A stretch of DNA of 17,974 bases, from positions 178 through 18,151 of the forward strand of contig QAXH01006785.1 of NCBI GenBank assembly GCA_004335635.1, in the 5' to 3' direction. Both the position numbers and the translations under genes were made by a program. Of this stretch, positions 1 through 10,400 are shown piece by piece. How positions within the stretch are numbered: position 1 is the first letter of the stretch; the number at the start of each line of letters is the position of its first letter. The notes beneath the pieces were generated by a model. The model made no database searches and was not told the DNA's origin. It saw nothing but the letters and a program-made list of their open reading frames with translations. Origin of the DNA: Chloromonas sp. AAM2. Its lineage: Eukaryota; Chlorophyta; Chlorophyceae; Chlamydomonadales; Chlamydomonadaceae.

Positions 1-233
1 GTGTGTCCTAGCTGCTGTGTGTCCTAGCCGCTGTGTGTCCTAGCCGCTGTGTGTCCTAGCCGCTGTGTGTCCTAGCCGCTGTGTGTCCCAGCCGCTGTGT
101 GTCCTAGCCGATGTGTGTCCTAGCCGCTGTGTGTCCTAGCCGCTGTGTGTCCTAGCCGCTGTGTGTCCTAGCTGATGTGTGTCCTAGCCGATGTGTGTCC
201 TAGCCGATGTGTGTCCTAGCCGATGTGTGTCCT
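1..233. repeat. 16-bp minisatellite, 14 full copies plus a partial copy
   Basis: The unit is GTGTGTCCTAGCCGCT. Fourteen head-to-tail copies start every 16 bases from 1 to 209, followed by a 9-base remnant at 225-233, and the array runs off the left edge. Variants are few: unit 1 has CTGCT at its 3' end, unit 6 has CCC for CCT, and the last base pairs shift from GCT to GAT in unit 7 and units 11-14, which suggests local unit amplification. The period is not a multiple of three and each unit carries TAG in one frame, so it is not coding. It sits 59 bases before the first visible exon of the plus-strand gene, so it probably lies in an intron of that gene. Confidence 0.97.
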
Positions 234-291
234 TTATCTTGTTCTTTGGTTGCGGTGCAACATGTGTGATCATGTGTGCTCTGTTGAGCAG

Positions 292-2377
292 GGAACTGCG
301 TGACCTGCGGCCTGCTGCCCTAGCCAAGCTGCTGAGGCTTGCAGAGCAGCATGTCCGTGAAGTGAGGGAGTCTGTGGGGAGATTGGAGCAGCTGGCACAG
401 GTGGGCTGCATGGTTTGCAGGCAGTTGTTTTTCCTTCTTCAAGCGGTGAACCCAACCAACAGGAGACCCCAATCTTGGGACCCCTCCCTGCCAATCAGCC
501 AATGCGCTGTGATGCAGAACGCTTCCTTGTGCGGACACATGTGCAAACGAACCACACCGAACCACAACGAATCACCTACCTGTCAGTTTGCTGTGTATGC
601 AGGAGGCTGCGGTGCATGCGGAGAGCCTTTCCCCGCTGCTATGCACCCCTTGGCAGCGTGTGGACACATGCGCACTGACTGAAGGGATGGGCGCGGCCAC
701 AGCAGCGTCAACTCTGGAACGCCTAGCGACACCGCTGGCAACAGATGTGGTGGACAAGAGGGCAGTGGCAGCGGCTGTTGAGACCCAGGTATGTACTTTG
801 TATGTTTTTGTGCGGAATTCGTGGCTGCAGCTGCTGATGCACAGGTGGGTGTATGCTTACTTACAGAACAGAGGGCAGTGGCAGCAGGCGCCAAAGCACA
901 GGTGTGTGCATGCAGGCCGTGCCTAACGTGTGTTCGTGTGATAAGCCAAGGCCAGAGGGCAGTGGCTGCGGCCATTGAGGCACACGTAGATGTTGAAGAG
1001 GGAAGCCTCACAACCATGATCACCAGGTAACCTCAGCAGGAACACAGAGATCAAGCAACAGGCAAAGCAACCGACCCAGCCACCATGCCTTAAAACTTCT
1101 TGCTAGATTAAGCTGTACAGAAAGTCCTTAGTGGTCCTATCAGTTAGAAAGAAACTTCAGGTGGAAAGTGAGCGAGCTGCTGCAACGTTGACACGGCAGC
1201 ATCTGCAAATACGAACCCAGAGCGACCCGCACGTCCATGCACTTTGGGTCGTTACGTTACAGCTGCACTCACACGATAGGCACATGTGAGGTCTTACAAA
1301 TGCGGTGTATATGCGAATATGATGATATGCTATACGGTTGCTTGAGCCATCTTCTGTTGCCCTTGTAATGATACAGATGTGAACATGTACAACACGCTCT
1401 GTCACACAGGTGACAGCAGCGGTCAGTCGGCATCATGAGGCAAACACGGGCAGTGAGTGGGCTAGCAGTGGAGTGGGTGGGCTGCTACCGGAACCCGTGC
1501 TGTCACAACGTAGCCAGGTAAAGCCATGCTGGGCATGCTTGCTGCCATCCCAAGCTGGCACTTCACCATGTGTGGGGCGTGCTGAATTGGTTAGGAGGCG
1601 CCTGCTGCAAAAAAAAGATGTTTGCCAGTTCTGGGACAGTTTACGGAAAAAACACTGGAGTCAATGTGGCAACAGGGAAGCCGTGGCAACAGTGTTCGTA
1701 CCAGAGTACAGGGTCAGTCAGAGAGGTAGGGGCTCAAGACATTTTGGTTACAGTAGGTGAGACAACTTGCTCGACAAAAAGATACAAATCAACGAAAACA
1801 ACAAGGAAAAGGGCAGAAATCAACAAAATTCTGGGAAACATTTCTGAGTCCAGCAGTGGATGCATCGCATTTTGATTTTACGCGGGAGACACAAAACAGA
1901 CTTCCCAACTGATTTGTTCTGCTGGGGTGTCTTGCTGGTCCTGCTGGGTGCCGCCTGAGGTTGTCCCCTTTTTCCCTGCGACCACACCGACTCCAGTGTT
2001 GTTTCCGTAAACTGTCCCAGAACTGGCAAACATCTTTTTTTTAGTTGTACTGGGTTGCTGGCGTCTTTGGAGCTTTTGCATGTCTGTGCCAAATTGAGCT
2101 GATGTTTGACATGTCACACCAGGTCATGAACACTTGGACGCGCCTGGAAGTCTGATGCTGTTTCTTGCTGGTCCTCTTCAGCCACATAACCAAGTCCTTG
2201 ACCACTCACATGCCAGATGCCCTTGTTGACTTGTCCACTCGTGTGCGTCAATTTAAATGTCTGTAGGTGTGGCTGTCTGTATGGATGCTGAGCCCTAGGC
2301 TGGGCGACACAGCAGACGCAGAGCTGCTGCTGGGAGGCTTGCAGGAGGCATTGACATTGGCCGGGGCTGCAAGCTAA
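292..2377 (+). CDS. 3' part of a spliced gene, unrecognised alanine-rich protein
   Basis: Function not recognised. Proposed exons, all joining in phase 0: 292-400, 603-788, 872-901, 956-985, 1410-1517 and 2267-2377 (TAA at 2375-2377). The first base of 292-400 completes a codon split with an exon outside the window. The product seen is about 183 residues. The first exon is a charged amphipathic helix (begins ELRDLRPAALAKLLRLAEQH), possibly coiled coil. The second (begins EAAVHAESLSPLL) ends in RAVAAAVETQ. The next two are 30-nt mini-exons encoding RAVAAGAKAQ and RAVAAAIEAH. The fifth begins VTAAVSRHHEAN, and the last ends ELLLGGLQEALTLAGAAS. Acceptors at 601-602, 1408-1409 and 2265-2266 have fair pyrimidine tracts. 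Donors are GTGGGC, GTATGT, GTGTGT, GTAGAT (weak) and GTAAAG. Weak points are the mini-exons, whose introns would be only 83 and 54 bp, and the 749-bp last intron, which carries a fold-back repeat. An alternative end is a read-through of the fourth exon to TAA at 1030. Confidence 0.45.
759..985 (+). repeat. Tandemly duplicated mini-exon units
   Basis: Four related 30-nt coding blocks lie at 759-788, 815-844, 872-901 and 956-985. They read RAVAAAVETQ, EFVAAAADAQ, RAVAAGAKAQ and RAVAAAIEAH. Three of the four begin AGGGCAGTGGC. The first three end in CAG followed by GT, and the fourth ends CAC followed by GT. Spacing from start to start is 56, 57 and 84 bases. Blocks 1, 3 and 4 are preceded by AG; block 2 is preceded by CG and has lost the AGGGCAG start, so it looks like a dead copy inside an intron. 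The pattern is direct duplication of a small exon together with its flanking intron. Confidence 0.7.
1609..2042. repeat. Fold-back element: 70-bp inverted repeat arms in an intron
   Basis: The arm at 1609-1678 (eight A's, then GATGTTTGCCAGTTCTGGGA and onward) is repeated as its reverse complement at 1973-2042, ending in eight T's. The A-rich ends face outward. The arms differ at roughly eight positions, mostly in their inner third, and are about 295 bp apart. The element lies wholly within the proposed last intron (1518-2266) of the plus-strand gene. No target-site duplication is evident at the outer ends and no transposase is encoded. It may be a MITE-like fold-back element, or two insertions of one short repeat in opposite orientations. 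Confidence 0.85.
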
Positions 2378-2831
2378 GCAGTCATTGCATTGAACGCCCT
2401 TGTCAGCAGTTGTGGTATTGGAGGTTTGAGCGGTAGCTGGCAGGAGTGATAGGACTGCATCCCTGGTTGAGCAGGAAACAATTTGAGAGCAGGTTACAGG
2501 GCTGTGCAAGAACACAGGCGATGAAGAAACATGAAGTTTCCTGGCGCTGTGATGGGACATTGCCAGGTATCAGACAAAGTTCATCAGCCTTGCCAGAACG
2601 TGCAGCTCCATGCAGCGCGTCTGCTTGTTGGGTCTGCTTGTCACCAGGCAAAGCTCAGAAGCTATGGCAGCGGCTTACAGCCTCCCCTGAGCTGAACAGC
2701 AACACCACAGCGAGACACAGCAGAACTCGGCTCGGATTACAGTAACAATCCTGCTCTTGCTATGAACCCACATGCACCACTCCAAGCGCGTCAGCCCATG
2801 TTATCAATCCGTTGCAATCCAATCTGCCAGC

Positions 2832-2836
2832 TGTAA
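2832..2836 (+). terminator. Candidate TGTAA polyadenylation signal of the plus-strand gene
   Basis: TGTAA is the usual green-algal polyadenylation signal. This copy lies about 455 bases after the proposed TAA stop at 2377, giving a 3' UTR of ordinary algal length. A five-base motif occurs often by chance, so the call depends on position only. Confidence 0.25.
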
Positions 2837-2937
2837 AAGCTTGGCAGTGTGTTCATGGCATATTGAACTGTTGCTGATGTGCGCTGCTGCGCACGACAGG
2901 CTTCATGACGTGTGCTTCAAGGGAAATGCAAGCCACC

Positions 2938-2942
2938 TTACA
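2938..2942 (-). terminator. Candidate TGTAA polyadenylation signal of the PRRC2-like gene
   Basis: TTACA on the plus strand reads TGTAA on the minus strand. I saw no TTACA between here and the stop codon at 4478, so this would be the first signal met, giving a 3' UTR near 1.5 kb. That is long, but it would place the two convergent 3' ends about 100 bases apart. Motif and position only. Confidence 0.2.
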
Positions 2943-4477
2943 TTACTGTCCACCCTTGGCACTACCATTCACTAGCCTGCTGATACGTCTGCAAGCTGCC
3001 AATGTCGCTATTGTGGCATGCGTTCCAACACACCTCTCCCATAAGCAAGCAGCGCTTTGTGCGTGAGGCAAACAGCAACAATCAGCTAACAGAAGACATG
3101 TGCCAATGCTGTCATAGGTTGCCTGGCAATGGCAACACCATGCACTCCTTCCCACGGCTCAAGGTCTGCCCCACACTGCACAGTGGCATGGCAAGTTAAG
3201 TGCGAAAGTATCATGAAGAATTCGCCCTGACTGACATGCTCATGCACAGCCTTCTACGTGCAAGGCTTGGGCACAAATCCCAGTGTCCAGCGTCATGCAG
3301 GCTGAGAAACTCGAACGGCAGCTGCAACACAGCTCAATGGCGTACAGGCATGGGTTATGCGGTGCTGACGGCAAACCCCGCATGGCTACGTCCCTTGCAT
3401 TGCCACAGCAGTGGTGTTGATGCCTAGCCTCACTTTCTTCTATCCCCAGCAATTGCAAGGTATGGGGTCAACCACAAACACGAGCAGCACTTGCTGTCCT
3501 TGCAGAAATCTCATGATGCTCAGGCGTGCTTGCAGCTGCATCAAAGCCTGCCCTGCATGGCGTTGCATGAAGCTTTCATATGCCAGCCTACACAGCCCCA
3601 CGCAAGGCCACTGCTTCACCAACAGACATGGCCCAACTGCCCAGCGCAGCCCATCAAAGTGCCCAGGTTGTTGGCTTCCATGTGTGCTATTCAGGTGCCA
3701 TGTGTCTAGGCTATGCAAACCTTGGGCATGTGGGTGTCACTACGCATTGTCTCACCACCGCTGACCACCAGACATCAGTTGACATGGCTCAGCGCTACTG
3801 GCTGGCCATGTGGGATAAGTTGAGTGGCCACTACGGCTTGCAGCGACCATAGCGTCAGTGACAGGATGCACTTGCACATCTGTTGTGTTTGTGAAACCAA
3901 CCAATGGCACTGCACCTGAGGCCACATAAAGCACTGGATGAACCAGTGTGCATCTCACAATCACACAATCCGGTATATGGCCTGCCTCGTGTCTGACTCG
4001 CTGTTTAACGAGACTTCAGATGGCCAGACTTTGCTTTGTAATGCTCCGACAATTCCAGCATTGACGGTTGTGCAACACAGGACATCAGGAGGTTGCGCCT
4101 GGTCTTTCAACAGGACATAGCTGCCTACACATCCTGCACTCTTGCAGCAAGTATAATCTGTGCCATGTTGCGTGAGCAGACTGCTATGGCAGACCTTTGC
4201 CACGTACGCTGCCTGACAGGCTGGTTCCTGCCATTCCACACCGAACCTCATCATCAAGTGGTTGAAACCACGTGGTTTTGGTACCAAAGTGCATCGCTTC
4301 GCTTGCCTAAACATGCATGGATGGATTAGTGCTCCTTCCATGACTGATGTTTGTGGCATGCTGCGGCTACACTGAATGCAGCAAACAGCACACTGTGAAG
4401 GACAGGCTGTCAAGCTCGCACCTTCAGAAGACTAAAAGATTCACAAGCCTGCTAGCATGCAGAGCTGTGTGTGCCAC

Positions 4478-7400
4478 TCAGTGTGCCGCCGTGGCAGCAG
4501 CAGCAGCTGCTGCAGCCACTGCAGCAGGTGCTGAGCCAGCTGGTGCGCTACCGCCTGCTGGACCGCGACCAGAATGACGAGGACCACGACCCCTGCCTCC
4601 CTCCGCTCCTCCCCGCCCACCCCTTCCAACTCGCCCGCCCTCAGCAGCTAGTCCTGAGCCTCCAGCAGGCGCTGGGTTGCTGCTTGCCCCAGCATCACCA
4701 CTCTCTTCACGTGCTGGGCCATTTTCGCCACGCGCCGCACCACCACGCCCGCCACGACCAGCGTTTCGTGGGCCGCCACGACCCCCTCGTGCAACCCGGC
4801 CTCCGGATGGCTGCTGCTGCTGCTGCGGCTGCTCTGGTGCACTGCCTTCCACAGCATTGCCAGACGCAGGGGTGCTGGTGCTGGCCGGTGCATCACCACT
4901 GCCAGGCGCGGCTGGTGCTGGAGCAGACGGCACCTGTGCACCTGCTCGACCCGCACCCCGACCGTTGCTGCCCAGAAACCCACGGCCGCGGCCACCAGCA
5001 GGCTCAGTGCTCGCACCTGCACCTGCACCACGCCCACCACCTCCACCACGGCCGACATTCGGCGCCCCGGCTGCAGCTGCCGGCCCAGCACCAACAAGTG
5101 CAGCCGGTCCTGTGCCGGTTGCTTGTGCTGCCGGCGCAGACGCCTGCCCTGCAGCGGCGGTCTGCGCAGCGTGCGAGGCATTTCCTCCACCTCGCCCACC
5201 CCTTCCACCTCTGCCGCCGTGCCGCCCGCCATGGCTGCTAGCTTCTCCACCACCGTCACGACCTGGTGCTGGTCCACGTCCGCCCCGACCCCGTCCCTGC
5301 CCAGCTGGTGGTGGAGCAGGGTGTGTGGCGTGGCCTGCCTGCCCACCTGCTGCAGCTGCGGCCGGCTTGCTACTAGAGTCACCACCAAACAGTTCATCTG
5401 GCAGATTCTTGCCTGGATCTCCCATCATGCCTGGACCATTCACAGGCCCACGCTGCTGGTGCTGCTGCTGGTGCTGCTGGAACTGCTGCTGGTGTTGCTG
5501 GTGGTGCCCATGCTGTGGATGCATCTGCTGGTGGTGCTGGTGGTGCTGAGGGTGCATGTGCTGCTGGTGCTGCGCTTGGTGCTTGCTCTGCCCTTGAGGC
5601 ATGCCCATGCCAGCAATTCCAGGGCCATGCATGCCACCTGTGCCTGCAGGAGGTGGTGGCTGTCGCATGGGTGCGGCGATTGCATAGGGCAACCCTGTCA
5701 GGCCAGCCGGAGGGGGCGGTGGCATTTGTGGCATCATCCCTTTCACACCACCTTGGCCTGGTGCCTGTCCCATGTGTGAATGAGGCTGCGACTGGCCTGA
5801 TGGCTTGGCACCAGCACCTGCCATATAATTGGCCGGCAAAGCCGGCATCATCAACGGAACGCCGGACGCCCCAGTTGTGTACGGCACTGCTGTTGGTAGC
5901 TGCTGGCCTGATCCTCGACCTGCATTGCCCTCGCCACCTGCCTGCCCTGACATTCCAAAAGGCATGCTGCTAAGGTCCAAACGTGGCGCAGTTGCACCCA
6001 GAGCTGCGCTTGGGCTCTGGCTTCCTCCCAAGCCACCAGTACCAGTCGACCAATCAGGTGGGCGGTTAGTGGGTATGAAGCTGTTGGCTTTATTAGGGCC
6101 AACGCCAAACACACCGCCAAGGTTGGCCGCGTTGAAGCTGTTGGGTGGTGGGGACAGAAAGTTGTGAGCGGCGAAGGGCGCAGGACCAGGGAAAGCAGAG
6201 AAGAGCATGGCGTTGTGGACAGAGCCGGGCTGGACACAGCCGGGCGTGCCAGGCTGTGGGGGTTGTCCTGCACCCCCTGGACCACTAGGCCCGCCTGCTG
6301 TTGGGTTGTTGAACAGTGCATTGCCACCGGGGAAGTACGTCTGTGCTGCCTGTGCCACAGCATGTGCGTTCAACTGCTGCTGGTGTTGTGCCGCTGATGC
6401 AGGCTGGGTCGTAGCGCCAGGAGCAGCACCATAACCAGTGAGATTGCCGGTGGGTCGATCCCACGCACCACCTAGAGGGGTGGCCTGAGATCCAGCGCCA
6501 AAGAAGGAGCCGCTGCTTGCACTATTGCTGGCCGCCTGCTGCCCACCTGGTGCCCTGCCGCCCGGTGCTGGACCTGGCGCCATTTGGAAACCGCCGCTCA
6601 TCTTTTCTGACAAACTGCCCAGGCTCAAGTCCAGGGTGTCCAGATTAAGGTCAGCAGGAAGCTGGGGCATACCAGCATCTAGTCCACCGCCAATACCAGG
6701 CTTGTTGGCATGGCCTGCTGGCTTTGCGCCCGGTGCTGCGGATGCTGTGCCGACACTGGGCTTGGCACCAACAGACCGTTCAAATGCCGGCTTGCCCTGC
6801 AACGATGCAAAGCATTACCGTAACCAAGGATCTGTAGACTGTGCAACGCACAATGCGTATGGGAAATCAAGGGTACAGTTGATCACTTCCTCATGCATAC
6901 AGCCACACAATAGCCGTCCACTTCGTTGAGTCCACCAAATGTTCTAGCAGGCAGGACTACTGGAACGTTTAAAACGAATAGGCGCAGTCAACCAGCTAGA
7001 TCCATTCACGTGACAATAAGCAAACATTCCCTGCTGGTGCATCCCACCTGAGCTGGTGCAGCGTCCAAGCTGGCAGGCAAGAGCGCCTTGGCAGCAACTG
7101 CATGGTCCAGCACAGGATCCAACGAGGACACACTGCTTGAGGCATGAGCGGTCAGCTGTGCTTGGTTGCCGAGAGCCCCAGGCGCCCCTGCTGGTGCAGC
7201 CCAGGGCGAGGGCTTGCCTGGCTGTGGAGTCGGGCCACCATTACCAGCTGCGCTTGACAACACAGGAATCGCGTCACCTCTCGTTGACAGTGGAGGCGGA
7301 ACAGGGGCAGCTGCTGCTGGCGCTGCATGCGTGACTGGTGCTGAGTGCAGTGGCACCGTGTGCAACGGTGCATCAGCGCTGCCACCACCGCTTGACGGGC

Positions 7401-10400
7401 CACCTCGTGCACCCGTGCTTCCACGACTGCCATTGCGTCCTTTCTTCGCCCTAGGCTCCAGCGCCGAGTCTGACGTCTCATCATTTGGCCCCTCAGTTGC
7501 TGCTGAGGTTGACGTATCCCCGCGGCGAGGGCCTCGAGATGCGGAACCACGGCCACTGCCCCGACCGCCTTTCGCCCCTTCGGCATGAGACGAAGGCTCG
7601 TCGCGTGCTTCCTGTGTAGCAGGAGCATGGCGACCTGGCCGGCCGGAAGGGGCTGCTGCTGCTGCTGCTGCTTCTTGGTCCTCTTGGTTGCTGCCGCGGG
7701 GCTGTGAGCCGCGCCCGCCTCGGCCCCCACGTCCGGTGCCCTCGCCTGCCCCACCTCGCCCCCCACGGGCCTCACGTCCACCAGAACGTGCCTCTCGTGC
7801 AGACCGAGCACTGCGTGTACCGCGGGCATGGAGAATGGCGGAGGGCTAATTGCATGGTACGCACAAAGGGTGGCAAATTTCGAGTAGTAAATGCCAGAAA
7901 ATGCGGATTCAATCATGTGTCTATACATGTCACTTGACATACATCATCTATACATGTGTCACTTGACATGCATCGAACATGTAACCAGCTTTTACACACG
8001 ATTTGAACAAGACTCAATCAAGAGCATGCTGCCCTGCCTTGCAAGTCTGTCTGTAAATGATTTGGAGCTAGGTGATTTGGAGCTAGGTTTAATTTAATTA
8101 AGCGTTGTACTAAGCAATGTGAATCGAGGCGCACCTTGTTGCCTCAGTTGTTGGTTCTGGCACGTCGTTTGCAGGCACTGCGGTCGAAGTTGAAGTTCCT
8201 GATGCAGTGCCTTCTGCGCCCGTGCTCCCAGGGCGACCGCCAGGGGCGTGCTTGAGCAGAGTCGGAGTCATGCCTTCAGCTGTAAAGGCAAAAAGGGCTA
8301 ACCATTTGCATCTCAGTATTGAGCCCACCAAACCAGTAAGTTGGCTACCAGAAGCCGGATTGCTACAGCTGCTTCCTAATCAAGCCATAGCTAGACTGCT
8401 AGCAAGGACACAATCTGCTGCACGTGATGCATGCTGGAACAGTCATGCAAACGCTGTCTTCAATACGCATTTACAAGGATGTCACAGGTGACAGCAGCAT
8501 CTACTGCATTACGCTACGCACCTGGTCGCCAAGGCTTGCCGGCAGGTGGACCTGGAGGAGGCATGGCTGACCCAGTAGGTGGAGGTTGTCCTCTTGTCAA
8601 ATCCTCAAGTTCATCAGCATCAAATGAGCCAAACAACGCCTTGGCGTTGGCAGCAGCCAGCGCGGTGGCTGGTGCATTCCAAGCGGCAGACACATTGCTC
8701 ACGCTGCCAGCATTTCGTGCGTGATGGTGTGGCACGCTGCTTGCGCCGGGCGCGGGTGGGGGCAGACCGGCCAGGCCTGACGCTGGAGGCTTTGCCCGCT
8801 CATTACTGGCAGCAGCAGCGCTTTGCGGCCGTGGTGGCGGGGGCGGCGGGGGTGGAAGCTGCGTGGCGGCAGGTGGCTGGGCGGGTGAACGCGGTGGCGG
8901 GGGTGGCAGGGGTGGTGGTGGAGGCAATCGCTGCGGAGGGGGCGCAGGATGTTGTGGCTCCACAGCTGTGTCTTCGGGCCGAGCAGCTCGCTGCATGATT
9001 GTGGGCTGCGGACCTGCTTCTTTGTCATCACTGTCCCACCCATGCTCCTGCAACAGGCAGCAGATACTTATCAAATCAGGCATAGTGGACAACAAGCAGC
9101 ATTCTATACCCAGGAACATTCTCAGCTAACCAACACCACTTCCCAGCTTGACAGCATTGGCAAAGGAACAGATCTAACGATTGCTTGTCCCGCTGAGCAG
9201 CATGTCAGGACCTGAAAACAGCAGCAACTCACCTCTTCTTGCACGTGCGACGGCTCCTTCCATGCGCTACGTGGCCGTGGTGCTCCGGGACCGCCTGGAG
9301 GCGGGGGCGGGGGTGGGGGCAGTTGGCCGCCTTTGAGCGCTGCCTCCACTGCACTGCGGGCTGCAATCTGCTGCTCCAGCGCCCGCAGCCGTTCGTTGGC
9401 CCGGCGTGAGCGCTCTGCATCCTCGCTGGAGCTGTCGGCACGTGCACGAGACACACCCAAGCGGCTGCTGCTGCTTGCTGCTGTGTTCCGTGGTCCCTGC
9501 AATGGCAGCAATGCATGAAATCATTTCTAGTGCTAGGAAAGTCTATGCTTCTTTCAGGATACTGAAACTGATCAGACATGCCTGCATGTCTGTCATCCTG
9601 CACGCAAACCGTCAGCCAGTGTACAGCTGTGTGCCCATCACGCAGGCCTATGCCCACTCCTTGCTATCACATAGCCCATCAAACAACATGCCTCCTCACT
9701 ATCCGGCTCATGCACCTTAGTGCCAAACCTCACCATTTCGCTGTCTGACTGGGCATGGCTGTCGGGCTGTGAGCTGAGGTCGTCATCGGCCGCTGGCAGA
9801 CTGCGCTTCTCCGCCACAGAGTCTGACCGATCCTCCAGTTTGCGCTGCATGCACCACCCATTCATTCAACTCATGCACAAGTTCAAGGTGCCTACCCCCT
9901 TCATTTCAGCTACATCACTGACGCTGCTGTAAAATACAGGCGGCCTGACAAGCAGTGGGCTGCAGTACGCAAGTCAAACTGTACAATACAACAAGACGCA
10001 GTCAAACTGTTTCTAACCTCAGCATATGCAGCATGTGCAGCACGCCAGATCTGCTAGTGGTTGAGCATCACCTGTTACCCTCCCGAGATTGTAGGTCTGT
10101 GCGTATGAGCATATGCGTGATTCGAAATCATGCTGCTGCCCCAGCCCTTTCTTTACCTTCTCAATGTCTGCCATCTTCTTTGCAAGCTCTTCCTGCCACG
10201 CCCGAGCCTCTGGATCATCCTCGTCATCACCAGCTCCTGCACCGGGGCCGCCTCGCCCGGGCGGGGGCTGCCGTGGTGGCGGTGGTTGCGGAAAGAGCAT
10301 GTCATACCCAGGATCGGGGTATGCACCCCGAATCCCATGATAGCCCTCGTACTGAGGCGGTGGTGGCATGCCACCCCTGCGGTAAGCCTGCTGCGGCCCA

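Larger units (their letters stand above)
2378..4477. other. Convergent intergenic / 3' UTR region, no gene seen
   Basis: This 2.1-kb stretch lies between the stop codons of two convergent genes. The short open frames here have no recognisable protein features, no coherent exon chain and no codon bias like that of the flanking exons. It probably holds the two 3' UTRs, with candidate TGTAA signals at 2832-2836 (plus) and 2938-2942 (minus, as TTACA). No repeat array or RNA gene was noticed. Confidence 0.6.

Noticed and set aside
2940..4440. Several short open frames on both strands
   Set aside because: None has homology-like motifs, consistent splice sites or codon use like the real exons; they are expected in moderately GC-rich non-coding DNA.
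4471..5241. Open frame of 256 codons on the plus strand, rich in His, Leu and Gln
   Set aside because: Same cause: a shadow of the minus-strand exon, with no splice partners and no recognisable domain.
4677..5549. Open frame of 290 codons on the plus strand, rich in Pro, Arg and Cys
   Set aside because: It is the antisense shadow of the RGG/Gln-rich last exon of the PRRC2-like gene; GC-rich low-complexity coding DNA lacks stops on the other strand.
7152..7940. Open frame of 262 codons on the minus strand overlapping exon 10
   Set aside because: Its frame is offset from the one that joins in phase with exons 9 and 11 and that gives RGG motifs; it also crosses the exon 10 acceptor.
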